This document shows positions 9,705 to 18,897 of a stretch of 64,000 nt of DNA, in pieces; position 1 is the stretch's first letter; each line of letters starts with the position of its first letter. The notes under the pieces were generated by a model that was not told the DNA's origin, ran no database searches, and worked only from the letters and a program-made list of their open reading frames with translations. The position numbers and the translations under genes were made by a program. Source of the DNA: Streptomyces sp. AJS327 (GTDB lineage: Bacteria > Actinomycetota > Actinomycetes > Streptomycetales > Streptomycetaceae); contig NZ_SKBR01000001.1 in assembly GCF_013450295.1 (NCBI RefSeq), forward strand, positions 1,810,501-1,874,500, written 5' to 3'.

Positions 9705-10496
9705 ATGACCAGCACCACCCCCGCCGTGGACACCCGAACGGCCGATGGCGCGGCACTCCAGGCCGTCCTGCTGGACATGGACGGCACCCTCGTGGACACC
9801 GAGGGGTTCTGGTGGGACGCCGAGGTCGAGGTCTTCGGTCGCCTCGGGCACGCCCTGCGAGACGAGTGGCGGCACGTGGTGGTCGGCGGCCCCATGACGC
9901 GCAGCGCCGGATTCCTCATCGAGGCCACCCGCGCCGACATCGCCCTGCCCGAGCTGACGGAACTGCTGAACTCCGCCTTCGTGGAGCGACTGGAGCGCGG
10001 CGTCCCGCTGATGCCCGGCGCGCGGCGGCTGCTGCGGGAACTCACCACCCAGGAGGTGCCGACCGCCCTGGTCTCCGCCTCGCACCGGTCGGTGATCGAC
10101 CGGATGCTCGGCTCCCTCGGGCACGAGCACTTCGCCCTCACCCTCGCCGGAGACGAGCTGGAGCGGACCAAACCGCACCCCGACCCCTACCTCATCGCCG
10201 CCGCCCGCCTCGGCGCCGACCCCGCGCGCTGCGCGGTGCTGGAGGACACGGCGACCGGCGTCGCCGCCGCCGAGGCCGCCGGATGCCGGGTGGTGGCCGT
10301 GCCCTCTGTCGCCCCCATCCAGCCCGCCGCGGGGCGCACCGTCGTCGGCTCGCTGGAGGACGTGAACCTCACCTTCCTCCGCTCCCTGGTCCGCGAGCCC
10401 CACCACCGCGAGGTGGCCGCGGCCACCGTGGCCGAACCGCTCCCGGGACCACTGGGGCGGGCGGGGCGAGCCGTCCGCCCGCACAGCGACGTCTGA
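9705..10496 (+). CDS. HAD-family phosphatase (beta-PGM/Gph type)
   Basis: 263 aa. HAD motif I LLDMDGTLVDTEG is at about residues 17-29, motif II is in TALVSASH, motif III Lys is in ERTKPHPDPY, and motif IV is VLEDTATGV. The cap domain between motifs I and II places it in the subclass IA phosphoglycolate phosphatase/beta-phosphoglucomutase-like group. The substrate cannot be read from sequence. The ATG at 9705 has AGGGAAGG about 8 nt upstream; an earlier in-frame GTG lies in non-conserved sequence. It is convergent with the response regulator gene. Confidence 0.88.
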   Translation: MTSTTPAVDTRTADGAALQAVLLDMDGTLVDTEGFWWDAEVEVFGRLGHALRDEWRHVVVGGPMTRSAGFLIEATRADIALPELTELLNSAFVERLERGVPLMPGARRLLRELTTQEVPTALVSASHRSVIDRMLGSLGHEHFALTLAGDELERTKPHPDPYLIAAARLGADPARCAVLEDTATGVAAAEAAGCRVVAVPSVAPIQPAAGRTVVGSLEDVNLTFLRSLVREPHHREVAAATVAEPLPGPLGRAGRAVRPHSDV

Positions 10497-10519
10497 GCGC
10501 GCCGCCCGGAGAGCACCCG

Positions 10520-10550
10520 GGGGCTGCCCGGCCGCGCCCCGGCCAGCCCC
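10520..10550. terminator. Hairpin between convergent genes
   Basis: GGGGCTG (10520-10526) pairs with CAGCCCC (10544-10550), enclosing further CCGG/CCGG pairing. It lies between the HAD gene and the convergent response regulator and could end both transcripts. Confidence 0.5.
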
Positions 10551-10588
10551 GGGCGGTCCCGAACGGGGTCAGACCGCGGTGGGGGAGG

Positions 10589-11260
10589 TCAGGAGGCGCC
10601 GGGGCGCACCAGCCCGCTCTCGTAGGCGTACACCGCGGCCTGGACCCGGTCCCGCAGGCTCAGCTTGGTGAGTACATGACCCACGTGTGTCTTGACGGTC
10701 GTCTCGCTGACGAACAGGTCCGCCGCGATCTCCGCGTTCGACAGCCCGCGCGCGACCAGCTTCAGGACCTCCACCTCACGCTCCGTCAGCTGGTCGAGCG
10801 TGTCCGGCACCGGCTCCTCGCCCGCGGGCAGCCGCCCCGCGTACTTGTCGAGCAGCCGCCGGGTGATGCTCGGCGCCAGCATCGCCTCGCCGGCGGCCAC
10901 CACCCGGATCGCCTGCACCAGTTCACCGGCGGGCGCGTCCTTCAGCAGGAACCCGCTCGCCCCGGCCCGCAGCGCCTCCACCACGTACTCGTCCAGATCG
11001 AAGGTGGTCAGCACCAGCACCTTCGCGGGACCGTCCTTCTCCGGGCCGGTGATTCTGCGGGTGGCCTCGACGCCGTCCATCCGGGGCATCCGGATGTCCA
11101 TCAGCACCACGTCCGGCTGGAGGGCGCGCACCTGGTCCAGCGCCTGCAACCCGTCTCCCGCCTCACCGACGACCGCGATGTCCTGCTCCGCCTCCAGGAT
11201 CATCCGGAAGCCGGTGCGCAACAGCGGCTGGTCGTCCACCAGCAGGACACGAATCGCCAC
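10589..11260 (-). CDS. NarL/LuxR-family response regulator (orphan)
   Basis: 223 aa. The receiver domain (1-120) has the acidic pair D9-D10, phospho-acceptor D55 in VLMDIRMP, and the conserved Lys in GFLLKDAP. The C-terminal LuxR-type HTH (155-215) contains LTEREVEVLKLVARGLSNAE. The GTG at 11260 has AAGGAG 8 nt upstream. No histidine kinase is adjacent: its neighbours are a HAD phosphatase and a RecB-type nuclease. It therefore either pairs with a distant kinase or acts without one. Targets are unknown. Confidence 0.92.
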   Translation of the reverse strand: MAIRVLLVDDQPLLRTGFRMILEAEQDIAVVGEAGDGLQALDQVRALQPDVVLMDIRMPRMDGVEATRRITGPEKDGPAKVLVLTTFDLDEYVVEALRAGASGFLLKDAPAGELVQAIRVVAAGEAMLAPSITRRLLDKYAGRLPAGEEPVPDTLDQLTEREVEVLKLVARGLSNAEIAADLFVSETTVKTHVGHVLTKLSLRDRVQAAVYAYESGLVRPGAS

Positions 11261-11303
11261 GGGAACTCCTTGGAGGCAGGCGGCAGGCCGCCCCCATTCT
11301 CGC

Positions 11304-12290
11304 CTAGGCCGAGCCCGGACCGCCGTCCGCCCCTGTGTTCCCCTCCGCCCCGGTGCTCTCCTCGCCGTCCCCCGCTGGGCGGGGCGCGGGGAGAGTCGGC
11401 TGGATGGTCAGCGGATACGGCGGGGGAGTACCCCCGAACTCCGGGCAGCGCTCCCGGTGGTCACACCATCCGCACAGCTTGCTGCGCCGCGGACGCCAGT
11501 CGCCGGTCTCCGTCGCCCGGCGGATCGCGTCCCACAGCGCCAGCAACTTCCGCTCCACGGCGCGGAGATCGTTCTCGTCCGGGTCGTAGGTCAGGACGTC
11601 CCCACTGCCCAGGAAGACCAGCTGAAGCCTGCGCGGCACCACACCGCGCAGCCGCCACAGCACCAGCGCGTAGAACCGCATCTGGAACAGCACGCCGTCC
11701 GCGTACTCCGGGGCCGGGGCCTTGCCGGTCTTGTAGTCGACCAGGCGGACCTCCCCGGTCGGCGCGACGTCCACCCGATCGATGATCCCGCGCAGCCGCA
11801 GGCCCGAGTCGAGGGTGGCCTCCACGAACATCTCGCGCTCCGCCGGCTCCAGCCGGGTCGGGTCCTCCAGCGAGAACCACCGCTCCACCAGCGCCTCCGC
11901 CTCGGCCAGCCACGCGGCCAGCTCGGTCCCCCCGGCGGTTCCGACGCTGCCAGTGGGCCCGGTGCTCTCGGCGTTCTCGGGGCTCTCGGCGGCCTCGTCC
12001 TCCGCCGCCGTCTCGGTGAACAGCGTGGCCAGTTCCGGCCGTTTGGCCAGCAGCCTCCGCCACTCCGGGGCCACCATGGAGCGGGCGCGCGGCACATCCC
12101 GCTGTTCGGCCGGGGCGTCGAAGACGCGTTCCAGCACGGCGTGCACGACGGTGCCCCGCGTCGCCGCCGCTGAGGGCTTCTCCGGCAGTTTGTCGATCAC
12201 ACGGAAGCGGTACAGCAGCGGGCACTGCATGAAATCGCTCGCCCGGGAGGGCGAGAGTGAGCGCGGCGGAGTGGCGGCCCTGGGTCTCAT
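11304..12290 (-). CDS. RecB-family (PD-(D/E)XK) exonuclease
   Basis: 328 aa. It begins with RSLSPSRASDFMQCPLLYRFRVID, the entry motif of Cas4/RecB-like nucleases. GTVVHAVLERVF carries the motif I His, LRGIIDRVDVAPTGEVRLVDYKTGKAP carries the catalytic D...D-Y-K-T-G, and a C-terminal cluster LCGWCDHRERCPEF provides the Cys ligands for a 4Fe-4S cluster with the Cys of MQCPLLYR. All active-site elements appear intact. The ATG at 12290 follows a TAGGGT box by 8 nt, suggesting a leaderless mRNA. It is divergent from the M50 protease gene. The role in DNA repair is inferred from family. Confidence 0.87.
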   Translation of the reverse strand: MRPRAATPPRSLSPSRASDFMQCPLLYRFRVIDKLPEKPSAAATRGTVVHAVLERVFDAPAEQRDVPRARSMVAPEWRRLLAKRPELATLFTETAAEDEAAESPENAESTGPTGSVGTAGGTELAAWLAEAEALVERWFSLEDPTRLEPAEREMFVEATLDSGLRLRGIIDRVDVAPTGEVRLVDYKTGKAPAPEYADGVLFQMRFYALVLWRLRGVVPRRLQLVFLGSGDVLTYDPDENDLRAVERKLLALWDAIRRATETGDWRPRRSKLCGWCDHRERCPEFGGTPPPYPLTIQPTLPAPRPAGDGEESTGAEGNTGADGGPGSA

Positions 12291-12411
12291 GGTGGAAGAC
12301 CCTACGGGCCACCACCGACACCGGACACATACCATCGACGGCGGACGCCCTCGCACGCACATCGTGCGGCCCGCGGGCGTCGGGTGCGAGAGCGGCAACA
12401 GAGGGGAATCC

Positions 12412-14592
12412 GTGGCGGACACGGCAGACGGCGGAGAGTCGCGGACCGGCGACCCCGGCCGCGACGAGGAACGGGACGTACCGGAGACGCCGTCCCCGCC
12501 CCGCACCGAACCGCCGAGCACCGGCGGCCCCGGGCACGCGGCGGCCCGCCGGGAGGAGACCGGCACGGCACCCGGCGCGTCCGCCGGCGACCAGCCCGCA
12601 CCGGAGGCGCGCACCGCTCCCGGCAGCGCCGAGCACGCCACGGACGGCACGGGCGCGGGCGACGGCGCGGGTACGGGCGAGGTCACGGACGACGGAGACG
12701 GCGGCAGCGGCGGCGCGCACCCGGACCCCCCGGCGGACGGCTCCCGGGGTGGCCCGCCCGCCGACGGCCCCCGCCCGGACAGCGAACCCCCGCCCTCCGG
12801 CGATGCCCCGAACACCCCCCGGGCGCCCGGGGCCTCGGACGCGCCCGGCGCGACGGCCCCCAGCACCCCGGAACACACCACGAGCCCCGAACCCCACCAG
12901 CCCACCGGCACCGGCGAGCCCCCGGCGGCCGCCGGGCCCTCCGAGCCCCCGGCCTCCCCCGGGACCCCGGAGCACCCCAACCTCCCGGCGTCCCCCGGAA
13001 CTTCCCCCGCCCCGGCGACCCCGGGAACGCCAGTCGAGTCCGCGTCCACGGACGCTTCCGGGAACCCCACGGCCTCCGGCTCCCCCGAGCGACCCGGCGA
13101 GCCGGAGGAGCGCGGCAGGACCGGCCGCACCCCCGAACCGGCGGAGAGGGACACCACCGACCCCGCGAAGCCCCGGACGGAGCGGACCGAGGGCGCGGAC
13201 AGCGGAACCCCGCGCACCCCGACCCGAACCGGGGACGGCGATACCGCCCGGCGGGCGGACGACGCGTCCTCCGACGCCCCGCCCCCCGAGCACCGGCCCG
13301 GCCCGGACCAGCCCGCCCCGCGAACCGGTGACCCCGACCGCCCCCAGCCGTCCGGGGGATCGGGCGAACCCGGCCCCCCGGCGGGCGATCAGGGCCCCGC
13401 CCCCGACAGCGGGTCGCCACCCCCGCCGAAGGCGGCCCCCCGTCAGCGCCCCAAGGGCGGCGGCATCCTGATGGGCCGTCCGTTCGGCGTCCCGGTCTAC
13501 GTGGCCCCGAGCTGGTTCCTCGTCGCCGCCCTGATCACCTGGGTGTTCGGTGGCCAACTCGACCGCGTGCTACCGGACCTGGGAGGCGCCCGCTACCTCA
13601 TCGCGCTCTTCTTCGCGGTGGCCTTCTACGCCTCCGTCCTCGTCCACGAACTGGCGCACACCGTCGCCGCGCTCCGCTTCGGGCTGCCGGTGCGCCGGAT
13701 CCAGCTCCAGTTCTTCGGCGGCGTCTCGGAGATCGAGAAGGAGTCGGAGACGCCGGGACGGGAGTTCGTGCTGGCGTTCGTCGGGCCGCTGCTCTCCCTT
13801 GTCCTCGCCGGCGTCTTCTACGGCGCGATGCAGCTCGTCGAGCCACGAACGGTCCCCGGGGTGCTGCTCGCGGGGCTGATGATCTCCAACCTGATCGTCG
13901 CCGTCTTCAACCTGCTCCCCGGGCTCCCGCTGGACGGCGGGCGGATGCTCCGCGCCGTCGTCTGGAAGCTCAGCGGCAAGCCCATGACCGGCACTGTCGC
14001 CGCGGCCTGGACCGGCCGCGCGCTCGCGATCGCGGTCCTGGTGGGACTCCCGCTGGCCACCCACGCCGGAGAGCGCGGAGACGGCGTCAGCGGCATGAAC
14101 TCGCTGACCGACGCGCTGCTCGCCGCGATCCTCGCCGCGATCATCTGGACGGGCGCCGGAAACAGCCTGCGCATGGCCCGGCTCCGCGAGCACCTGCCCG
14201 ACCTGCGGGCCCGGACGCTCACCCGGCGCGCCGTCCCCGTCGAGAGCGACACCCCGCTCTCCGAGGCGCTGCGCCGCGCCAACGAGTCCGGAGCCCGGGC
14301 GCTCGTCGTCGTCGACGGGCGCGGCGCCCCGATCTCCCTGGTCCGGGAGGCCGCCATCGTGGGCGTGCCGGAACACCGGCGGCCCTGGGTGGCGGTCAGC
14401 ACCCTCGCGCAGGACCTCAGGGAGGGCATGCGGGTCCCGGCGGAGCTGGCAGGCGAGGAGCTGCTGGACCACCTGCGCGCCACCCCCGCGACGGAGTACC
14501 TGGTGGTGGAGGAGACCGGCGAGATCTACGGCGTGCTCGCCACCGGCGACGTCGAGCGGGCCTTCGTCCAGGCGATGGCCAAGCCCTCGTAG
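12412..14592 (+). CDS. M50 site-2 protease with CBS domains and disordered N-terminus
   Basis: 726 aa if started at the GTG at 12412, which has GAGGGG 6 nt upstream. Residues 1-350 are Pro/Gly/Thr/Glu/Ser-rich with no predicted fold, yet keep coding-type third-position bias. From residue 354 a canonical membrane metalloprotease follows: zinc motif HELAHT near 412, LLPGLPLDGG near 495, four or more membrane helices, then paired CBS domains (about 600-720) that may sense an adenine nucleotide. Site-2 proteases cleave membrane-bound anti-sigma factors or signal remnants. Substrate unknown. Relatives are usually near 400 aa; a start at 13471 would give that length but has no good ribosome site. 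Confidence 0.85.
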   Translation: MADTADGGESRTGDPGRDEERDVPETPSPPRTEPPSTGGPGHAAARREETGTAPGASAGDQPAPEARTAPGSAEHATDGTGAGDGAGTGEVTDDGDGGSGGAHPDPPADGSRGGPPADGPRPDSEPPPSGDAPNTPRAPGASDAPGATAPSTPEHTTSPEPHQPTGTGEPPAAAGPSEPPASPGTPEHPNLPASPGTSPAPATPGTPVESASTDASGNPTASGSPERPGEPEERGRTGRTPEPAERDTTDPAKPRTERTEGADSGTPRTPTRTGDGDTARRADDASSDAPPPEHRPGPDQPAPRTGDPDRPQPSGGSGEPGPPAGDQGPAPDSGSPPPPKAAPRQRPKGGGILMGRPFGVPVYVAPSWFLVAALITWVFGGQLDRVLPDLGGARYLIALFFAVAFYASVLVHELAHTVAALRFGLPVRRIQLQFFGGVSEIEKESETPGREFVLAFVGPLLSLVLAGVFYGAMQLVEPRTVPGVLLAGLMISNLIVAVFNLLPGLPLDGGRMLRAVVWKLSGKPMTGTVAAAWTGRALAIAVLVGLPLATHAGERGDGVSGMNSLTDALLAAILAAIIWTGAGNSLRMARLREHLPDLRARTLTRRAVPVESDTPLSEALRRANESGARALVVVDGRGAPISLVREAAIVGVPEHRRPWVAVSTLAQDLREGMRVPAELAGEELLDHLRATPATEYLVVEETGEIYGVLATGDVERAFVQAMAKPS

Positions 14593-14672
14593 CGCGAACC
14601 CCCTTGTGCGGACGGGACGGGCAGCGAACCGGCGCGTTCGGACGCCGTCGAAAGACCAGCTAGTCTGTCCGT

Positions 14673-15581
14673 ATGTCCGAACCGACCGGTGCCGCCCGCC
14701 GTCGCGGGCCCTTCGCCGTCGGGGACCAGGTCCAGCTCACCGATCCCAAGGGACGCCACTACACGATCACGCTTGAGGCGGGAAAGAGCTTCCACACGCA
14801 TAAGGGAGCCTTTCCGCACGACGAGCTGATCGGCGCTCCCGAGGGCAGTGTCGTCCGTACCACGGGAAACGTCGCCTACCTCGCGCTGCGCCCCCTGCTC
14901 CCCGACTATGTCCTGTCCATGCCGCGCGGAGCCGCGGTCGTCTACCCGAAGGACGCGGGTCAGGTCCTGGCCATGGCCGACATCTTCGCCGGCGCGCGCG
15001 TCGTCGAAGCGGGCGTCGGCTCCGGCTCGCTCAGCGCCTTCCTGCTCCGCGCCATCGGCGACCAGGGCATGCTCCACTCCTACGAACGGCGCTCCGACTT
15101 CGCGGACATCGCCCGGCAGAACGTCGAACGCTACTTCGGCAGCCCGCACCCCGCCTGGACACTCACCGTCGGCGACCTCCAGGACAACCTCTCGGACACC
15201 GAGGTGGACCGCGTCATCCTGGACATGCTCGCCCCCTGGGAGTGCCTGGACGCCGTCTCCAAGGCCCTGGTGCCCGGCGGCATCCTCTGCGCCTACGTCG
15301 CCACCACGACCCAACTGGCCCGCACGGTCGAGGCGATCCGCGAACACGGGACGTTCAACGAACCGCAGTCCTGGGAGACGATGGTGCGCAACTGGCACGT
15401 CGAGGGACTCGCGGTCCGCCCGGACCACCGCATGATCGGCCACACCGGCTTCCTGCTGACGGCCCGCAGGCTGGCCGACGGCGTAGAGCCGCCGCTGCGC
15501 CGCCGCCGTCCCTCCAAGGGCGCCTACGGTGAGGACTACACCGGCCCCGGCAGCCAGTCCGGAGGCCGCACCGCCCGCTAG
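14673..15581 (+). CDS. trmI: tRNA (adenine-58-N1)-methyltransferase
   Basis: 302 aa. An N-terminal small beta domain ([21 protein letters not shown]) precedes a class I SAM methyltransferase fold. The SAM-binding motif [20 protein letters not shown] is near residues 108-127 and the catalytic motif [11 protein letters not shown] lies near 182. It forms m1A58 in the T-loop of tRNAs. The ATG at 14673 lies 6 nt after TAGTCT (14661-14666), a leaderless arrangement. A candidate tRNA mimic with a full T-loop is encoded elsewhere in this window (42549), which this enzyme could in principle modify; that is speculation. Confidence 0.93.
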   Translation: MSEPTGAARRRGPFAVGDQVQLTDPKGRHYTITLEAGKSFHTHKGAFPHDELIGAPEGSVVRTTGNVAYLALRPLLPDYVLSMPRGAAVVYPKDAGQVLAMADIFAGARVVEAGVGSGSLSAFLLRAIGDQGMLHSYERRSDFADIARQNVERYFGSPHPAWTLTVGDLQDNLSDTEVDRVILDMLAPWECLDAVSKALVPGGILCAYVATTTQLARTVEAIREHGTFNEPQSWETMVRNWHVEGLAVRPDHRMIGHTGFLLTARRLADGVEPPLRRRRPSKGAYGEDYTGPGSQSGGRTAR

Positions 15582-15615
15582 ACCCGCGGGGAGGACGCTC
15601 GTCCCCTCAACATCC

Positions 15616-15662
15616 GCGCCCCGCCGCCGCGTTCCGTGTTCCGGAACCCGTCGGCGGGGCGC
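15616..15662 (+). terminator. Terminator-like hairpin after trmI
   Basis: GCGCCCCGCCG (15616-15626) pairs perfectly with CGGCGGGGCGC (15652-15662). The loop contains a second stem GTTCCG/CGGAAC. It lies 35 nt after the trmI stop. Confidence 0.75.
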
Positions 15663-15794
15663 TTCCGCCGGTGCGCGGGGCCGCGCGGAGCGCCCGGGAA
15701 GAAAGTGCGGACCCAGCCGTTCCACCCCGGTGTGACCTATGGCACCATGCTGAAACCCCTCCCCCCTTCCTCCCCGCACAGGAGTCACTTCCCG

Positions 15795-16367
15795 GTGACG
15801 GATCTGCCGCACACCCGTACCCGCACAGTGCACTGGGTTCTCACGGCCGCCCTGGTGGGCGCCGTCGTCGGTGCCTCCGCCCTCGTCCCGTCCGGCGACT
15901 CGACCGCGCGGGCCTCCGAGGACCACTCCGGCTCCGGCGGTCGAGCGGCCCCGGCCGCCCCCGACCCCAGGGCCGCGAACTACCCGCTGACCTGCGGAAA
16001 GCAGAAGCCCGAGGTCACCGAGCACGGCGCGGCCGACTTCGACGGGGACGGCGCGCCCCAGACCGTGGCCGTGGTCCGCTGCCCCGCGGGCATCGGCACC
16101 CCACCGCACGGCGTCTACGTCCTCGCGCCCGCCGCCGAGCGCGGCGCGGCCCCGCGCGTCGTCGCCACCCTCGTCGACCCGGACGAGGGGATGAACGTCG
16201 AACGGTTCGCGGTGCGCGACGGCACCGTCTCGGCCCGGCTGCTCGGCTACTCCTCGCCGGACGTGCCGCGCTGCTGTCCCGACAAGCGGCGGGCCGTCAG
16301 GTGGGAGTGGAAGGACGGCGCGTTCGCGCTCGTCCCCGGACCGGTCGCGGGACGCACCAGCGTCTAG
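15795..16367 (+). CDS. Secreted hypothetical protein
   Basis: 190 aa, not recognised as a named family. The N-terminus has an Arg-rich n-region (HTRTRTVHW), a hydrophobic stretch ([17 protein letters not shown]) and an Ala-rich cleavage region, so it is exported or membrane-anchored. The mature part holds [31 protein letters not shown] and [21 protein letters not shown]. The last two resemble Streptomyces secreted proteins built around a DFDGDG repeat-like, possibly Ca2+-binding segment. The GTG at 15795 follows ACAGGAG by 11 nt; an ATG at 15747 is an alternative. It is followed by a 533-nt gap, then mpa. Confidence 0.65.
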   Translation: MTDLPHTRTRTVHWVLTAALVGAVVGASALVPSGDSTARASEDHSGSGGRAAPAAPDPRAANYPLTCGKQKPEVTEHGAADFDGDGAPQTVAVVRCPAGIGTPPHGVYVLAPAAERGAAPRVVATLVDPDEGMNVERFAVRDGTVSARLLGYSSPDVPRCCPDKRRAVRWEWKDGAFALVPGPVAGRTSV

Positions 16368-16900
16368 CCCGGGCCCTCCCGCCCCGCCCAGCCACCCTCC
16401 TGTCGGCGCCGCCCACCCCCCGGCGTCCCTCCCGCTACCTCCACCGCTCCGTACGAGGGAGACGTCCCGCGTTCGGGGCTGCCGTCCGTCGTTCGCCGCC
16501 GCATGGCCGACCCCGCGCGGCTCCCCCCCCCGCTGTCACGGCGCCACCCGACAGCCGTCCCGCCGCGGAGTCCCAGCCGCCCGCCGCCCCTGACGCGCCG
16601 CCCCGGCGGCCCGCCGCCGGAACCGGGCCGGGCGGGGCCGTTGTCCGGCGCCCGGCCGGCGGGAGCCGACGGACGGGTGTGCAACCGCGAAATACCGAGG
16701 TGTCAGCGGTTGTTGGGCAAATCATCGAGGGCGGCGACCGCATTCACACGGTGACGGATGGGTATTCACCTGTGGTGAGGGAGTGCGCAAGGGTGAAGAT
16801 CGGACACGCCCCGACCGTCTTTATGATCTGGGGGTTTCAACCCGCACCGGCCCAGGTAGGGTCAGGAAGCGTCCAGCTCCCCCTGGAGGAGGTGAGGACC
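16368..16900 (+). promoter_or_regulatory. Upstream region of mpa
   Basis: 533 nt without a gene. The first 300 nt are GC-rich and featureless. From about 16680 the base composition drops. TAGGGT at 16857-16862 with TTTCAA 16 nt upstream is a possible mpa promoter. The small palindrome GGGTTTCAACCC (16832-16843) overlaps that -35 element. Confidence 0.4.
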
Positions 16901-18667
16901 GTGGCAGCCCACGACGACGAGACCAACCGCGGCACCCGGCCCGGTCGGGAATCCGAAGACCCGTCCGGTCAGGTGGCCTATCTTGAGCAGGAAATCGCCG
17001 TCCTGCGCCGCAAGCTCGCCGACTCTCCGCGGCACACTCGAATTCTCGAGGAGCGGATCGTCGAGCTTCAGACCAACCTGGCTGGTGTGTCCGCCCAGAA
17101 CGAGCGGCTCTCCAACACTCTCCGTGAGGCGCGCGACCAGATCGTCGCGCTCAAGGAGGAGGTCGACCGGCTCGCTCAGCCGCCCGCCGGGTTCGGCGTG
17201 TTCCTACAGGCGAACGAGGACGGCACGGCCGACATCTTCACCGGTGGCCGCAAGCTGCGGGTGAACGTCAGCCCGAACGTCGAAGTCGACGAACTCCGGC
17301 GTGGCCAGGAGGTCATGCTCAACGAGGCGCTCAACGTGGTCGAGGCCATGGAGTTCGAGCGCGCCGGGGACCTCGTCACGCTCAAGGAGGTCCTGGAGGA
17401 CGGCGAGCGGGCCCTGGTGGTCGGTCACACCGACGAGGAGCGGGTGGTGCGGCTCGCCGAGCCGCTGCTGAAGGCCACGCTCCGCGCGGGGGACGCGCTG
17501 TTGCTGGAGTCGCGGTCCGGCTATGTCTACGAGGTCGTGCCCAAGAGCGAGGTCGAGGAACTCGTCCTCGAAGAGGTCCCGGATATCGACTACGCCAAGA
17601 TCGGCGGTCTGGGCGGCCAGATCGAACTCATCCGGGACGCGGTGGAGCTCCCGTACCTCTATCCGGACCTCTTCAAGGAGCACGAGCTGCGCCCGCCCAA
17701 GGGTGTGCTGCTGTACGGTCCGCCCGGCTGCGGAAAGACGCTGATCGCGAAGGCGGTCGCCAATTCCCTCGCCAAGAAGGTCGCCGAGGTTACCGGTAAG
17801 CCCCAGGGCAAGAGCTACTTCCTGAACATCAAGGGCCCCGAGCTTCTCAACAAGTACGTCGGCGAGACCGAGCGGCATATCCGGCTGGTTTTCCAGCGGG
17901 CCAGGGAAAAGGCCGGGGAGGGCACGCCCGTCATCGTCTTCTTCGACGAGATGGACTCCCTCTTCCGCACCCGGGGCTCCGGCGTCAGCTCGGACGTGGA
18001 GAACACCATCGTCCCGCAGCTGCTCTCCGAGATCGACGGTGTGGAGGGGCTGGAGAACGTCATCGTCATCGGCGCCTCGAACCGTGAGGACATGATCGAC
18101 CCGGCGATCCTCCGTCCCGGGCGGCTCGATGTGAAGATCAAGATCGAGCGTCCGGACGCGGAGGCGGCGAAGGACATCTTCTCCAAGTACCTCACGCCGA
18201 ACCTGCCGCTGCACTCCGAGGACCTGTCCGAGCACGGCGGCAACGTCGAGGCAGCGTGCGACGCGATGATCCAGTCCGTCGTGGAGCAGATGTACGCGGA
18301 GTCCGAGGAGAACCGCTTCCTGGAGGTCACCTACGCCAACGGTGACAAGGAGGTCCTGTACTTCAAGGACTTCAACTCGGGCGCCATGATCGAGAACATC
18401 GTGGGCCGGGCGAAGAAGATGGCCATCAAGGCCTACCTGGACCACGACCAGAAGGGGCTCCGGGTCTCGCACCTGCTCGCCGCGTGTGTGGACGAGTTCA
18501 AGGAGAACGAGGACCTCCCCAACACCACCAACCCCGACGACTGGGCCCGGATCTCCGGAAAGAAGGGCGAGCGGATCGTGTACATCCGCACCCTCGTCAC
18601 CGGGAAGCAGGGCGCGGACACCGGCCGTTCCATCGACACGGTGGCCAACACCGGTCAGTACCTGTAG
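16901..18667 (+). CDS. mpa: Proteasomal AAA+ ATPase (Mpa/ARC)
   Basis: 588 aa. It unfolds pupylated proteins and feeds them to the 20S proteasome. An N-terminal coiled coil (about 20-90, [13 protein letters not shown]) binds Pup, followed by tandem OB domains (about 95-235) and the AAA+ domain with Walker A GPPGCGKT (273-280) and Walker [13 protein letters not shown] near 347. The C-terminus ends GQYL, the motif that docks into the proteasome alpha ring. The GTG at 16901 has GGAGGAGGTGAGG upstream. It is the first gene of the Pup-proteasome locus, with its own terminator after it. Confidence 0.96.
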   Translation: MAAHDDETNRGTRPGRESEDPSGQVAYLEQEIAVLRRKLADSPRHTRILEERIVELQTNLAGVSAQNERLSNTLREARDQIVALKEEVDRLAQPPAGFGVFLQANEDGTADIFTGGRKLRVNVSPNVEVDELRRGQEVMLNEALNVVEAMEFERAGDLVTLKEVLEDGERALVVGHTDEERVVRLAEPLLKATLRAGDALLLESRSGYVYEVVPKSEVEELVLEEVPDIDYAKIGGLGGQIELIRDAVELPYLYPDLFKEHELRPPKGVLLYGPPGCGKTLIAKAVANSLAKKVAEVTGKPQGKSYFLNIKGPELLNKYVGETERHIRLVFQRAREKAGEGTPVIVFFDEMDSLFRTRGSGVSSDVENTIVPQLLSEIDGVEGLENVIVIGASNREDMIDPAILRPGRLDVKIKIERPDAEAAKDIFSKYLTPNLPLHSEDLSEHGGNVEAACDAMIQSVVEQMYAESEENRFLEVTYANGDKEVLYFKDFNSGAMIENIVGRAKKMAIKAYLDHDQKGLRVSHLLAACVDEFKENEDLPNTTNPDDWARISGKKGERIVYIRTLVTGKQGADTGRSIDTVANTGQYL

Positions 18668-18678
18668 AGAGGGTTCCG

Positions 18679-18716
18679 TCCGGCTGCGGATGCCCATCCG
18701 GGCGTCCGCAGCCGGA
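18679..18716 (+). terminator. Terminator hairpin after mpa
   Basis: TCCGGCTGCGGA (18679-18690) pairs perfectly with TCCGCAGCCGGA (18705-18716), with GCCC/GGGC continuing the stem. TTGTTTCC follows. Confidence 0.8.
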
Positions 18717-18897
18717 TTGTTTCCCGCCGCGCTGAGGAAGTCCGCTGAGTGATCTCCCCGTTCCAGCCCGGGCGCTCTAGGCTCGTGCGTACCGCCGCCT
18801 CGCGCAGTGTGGGAGAGGGGACCGCACACGGGCTGGATGCGCAGCGGGACTTGAGCGGGGGTCCGAGGGCGGGCCGCCGCCAGGCAAGGAGGGCCGC

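Noticed and set aside
11461..13557. Minus-strand frame opposite the Pro-rich part of the M50 gene
   Set aside because: It is Gly/Arg/Ala low complexity, and in-frame domains are found only for the RecB-type gene in another frame. Third-position bias favours the plus-strand reading.
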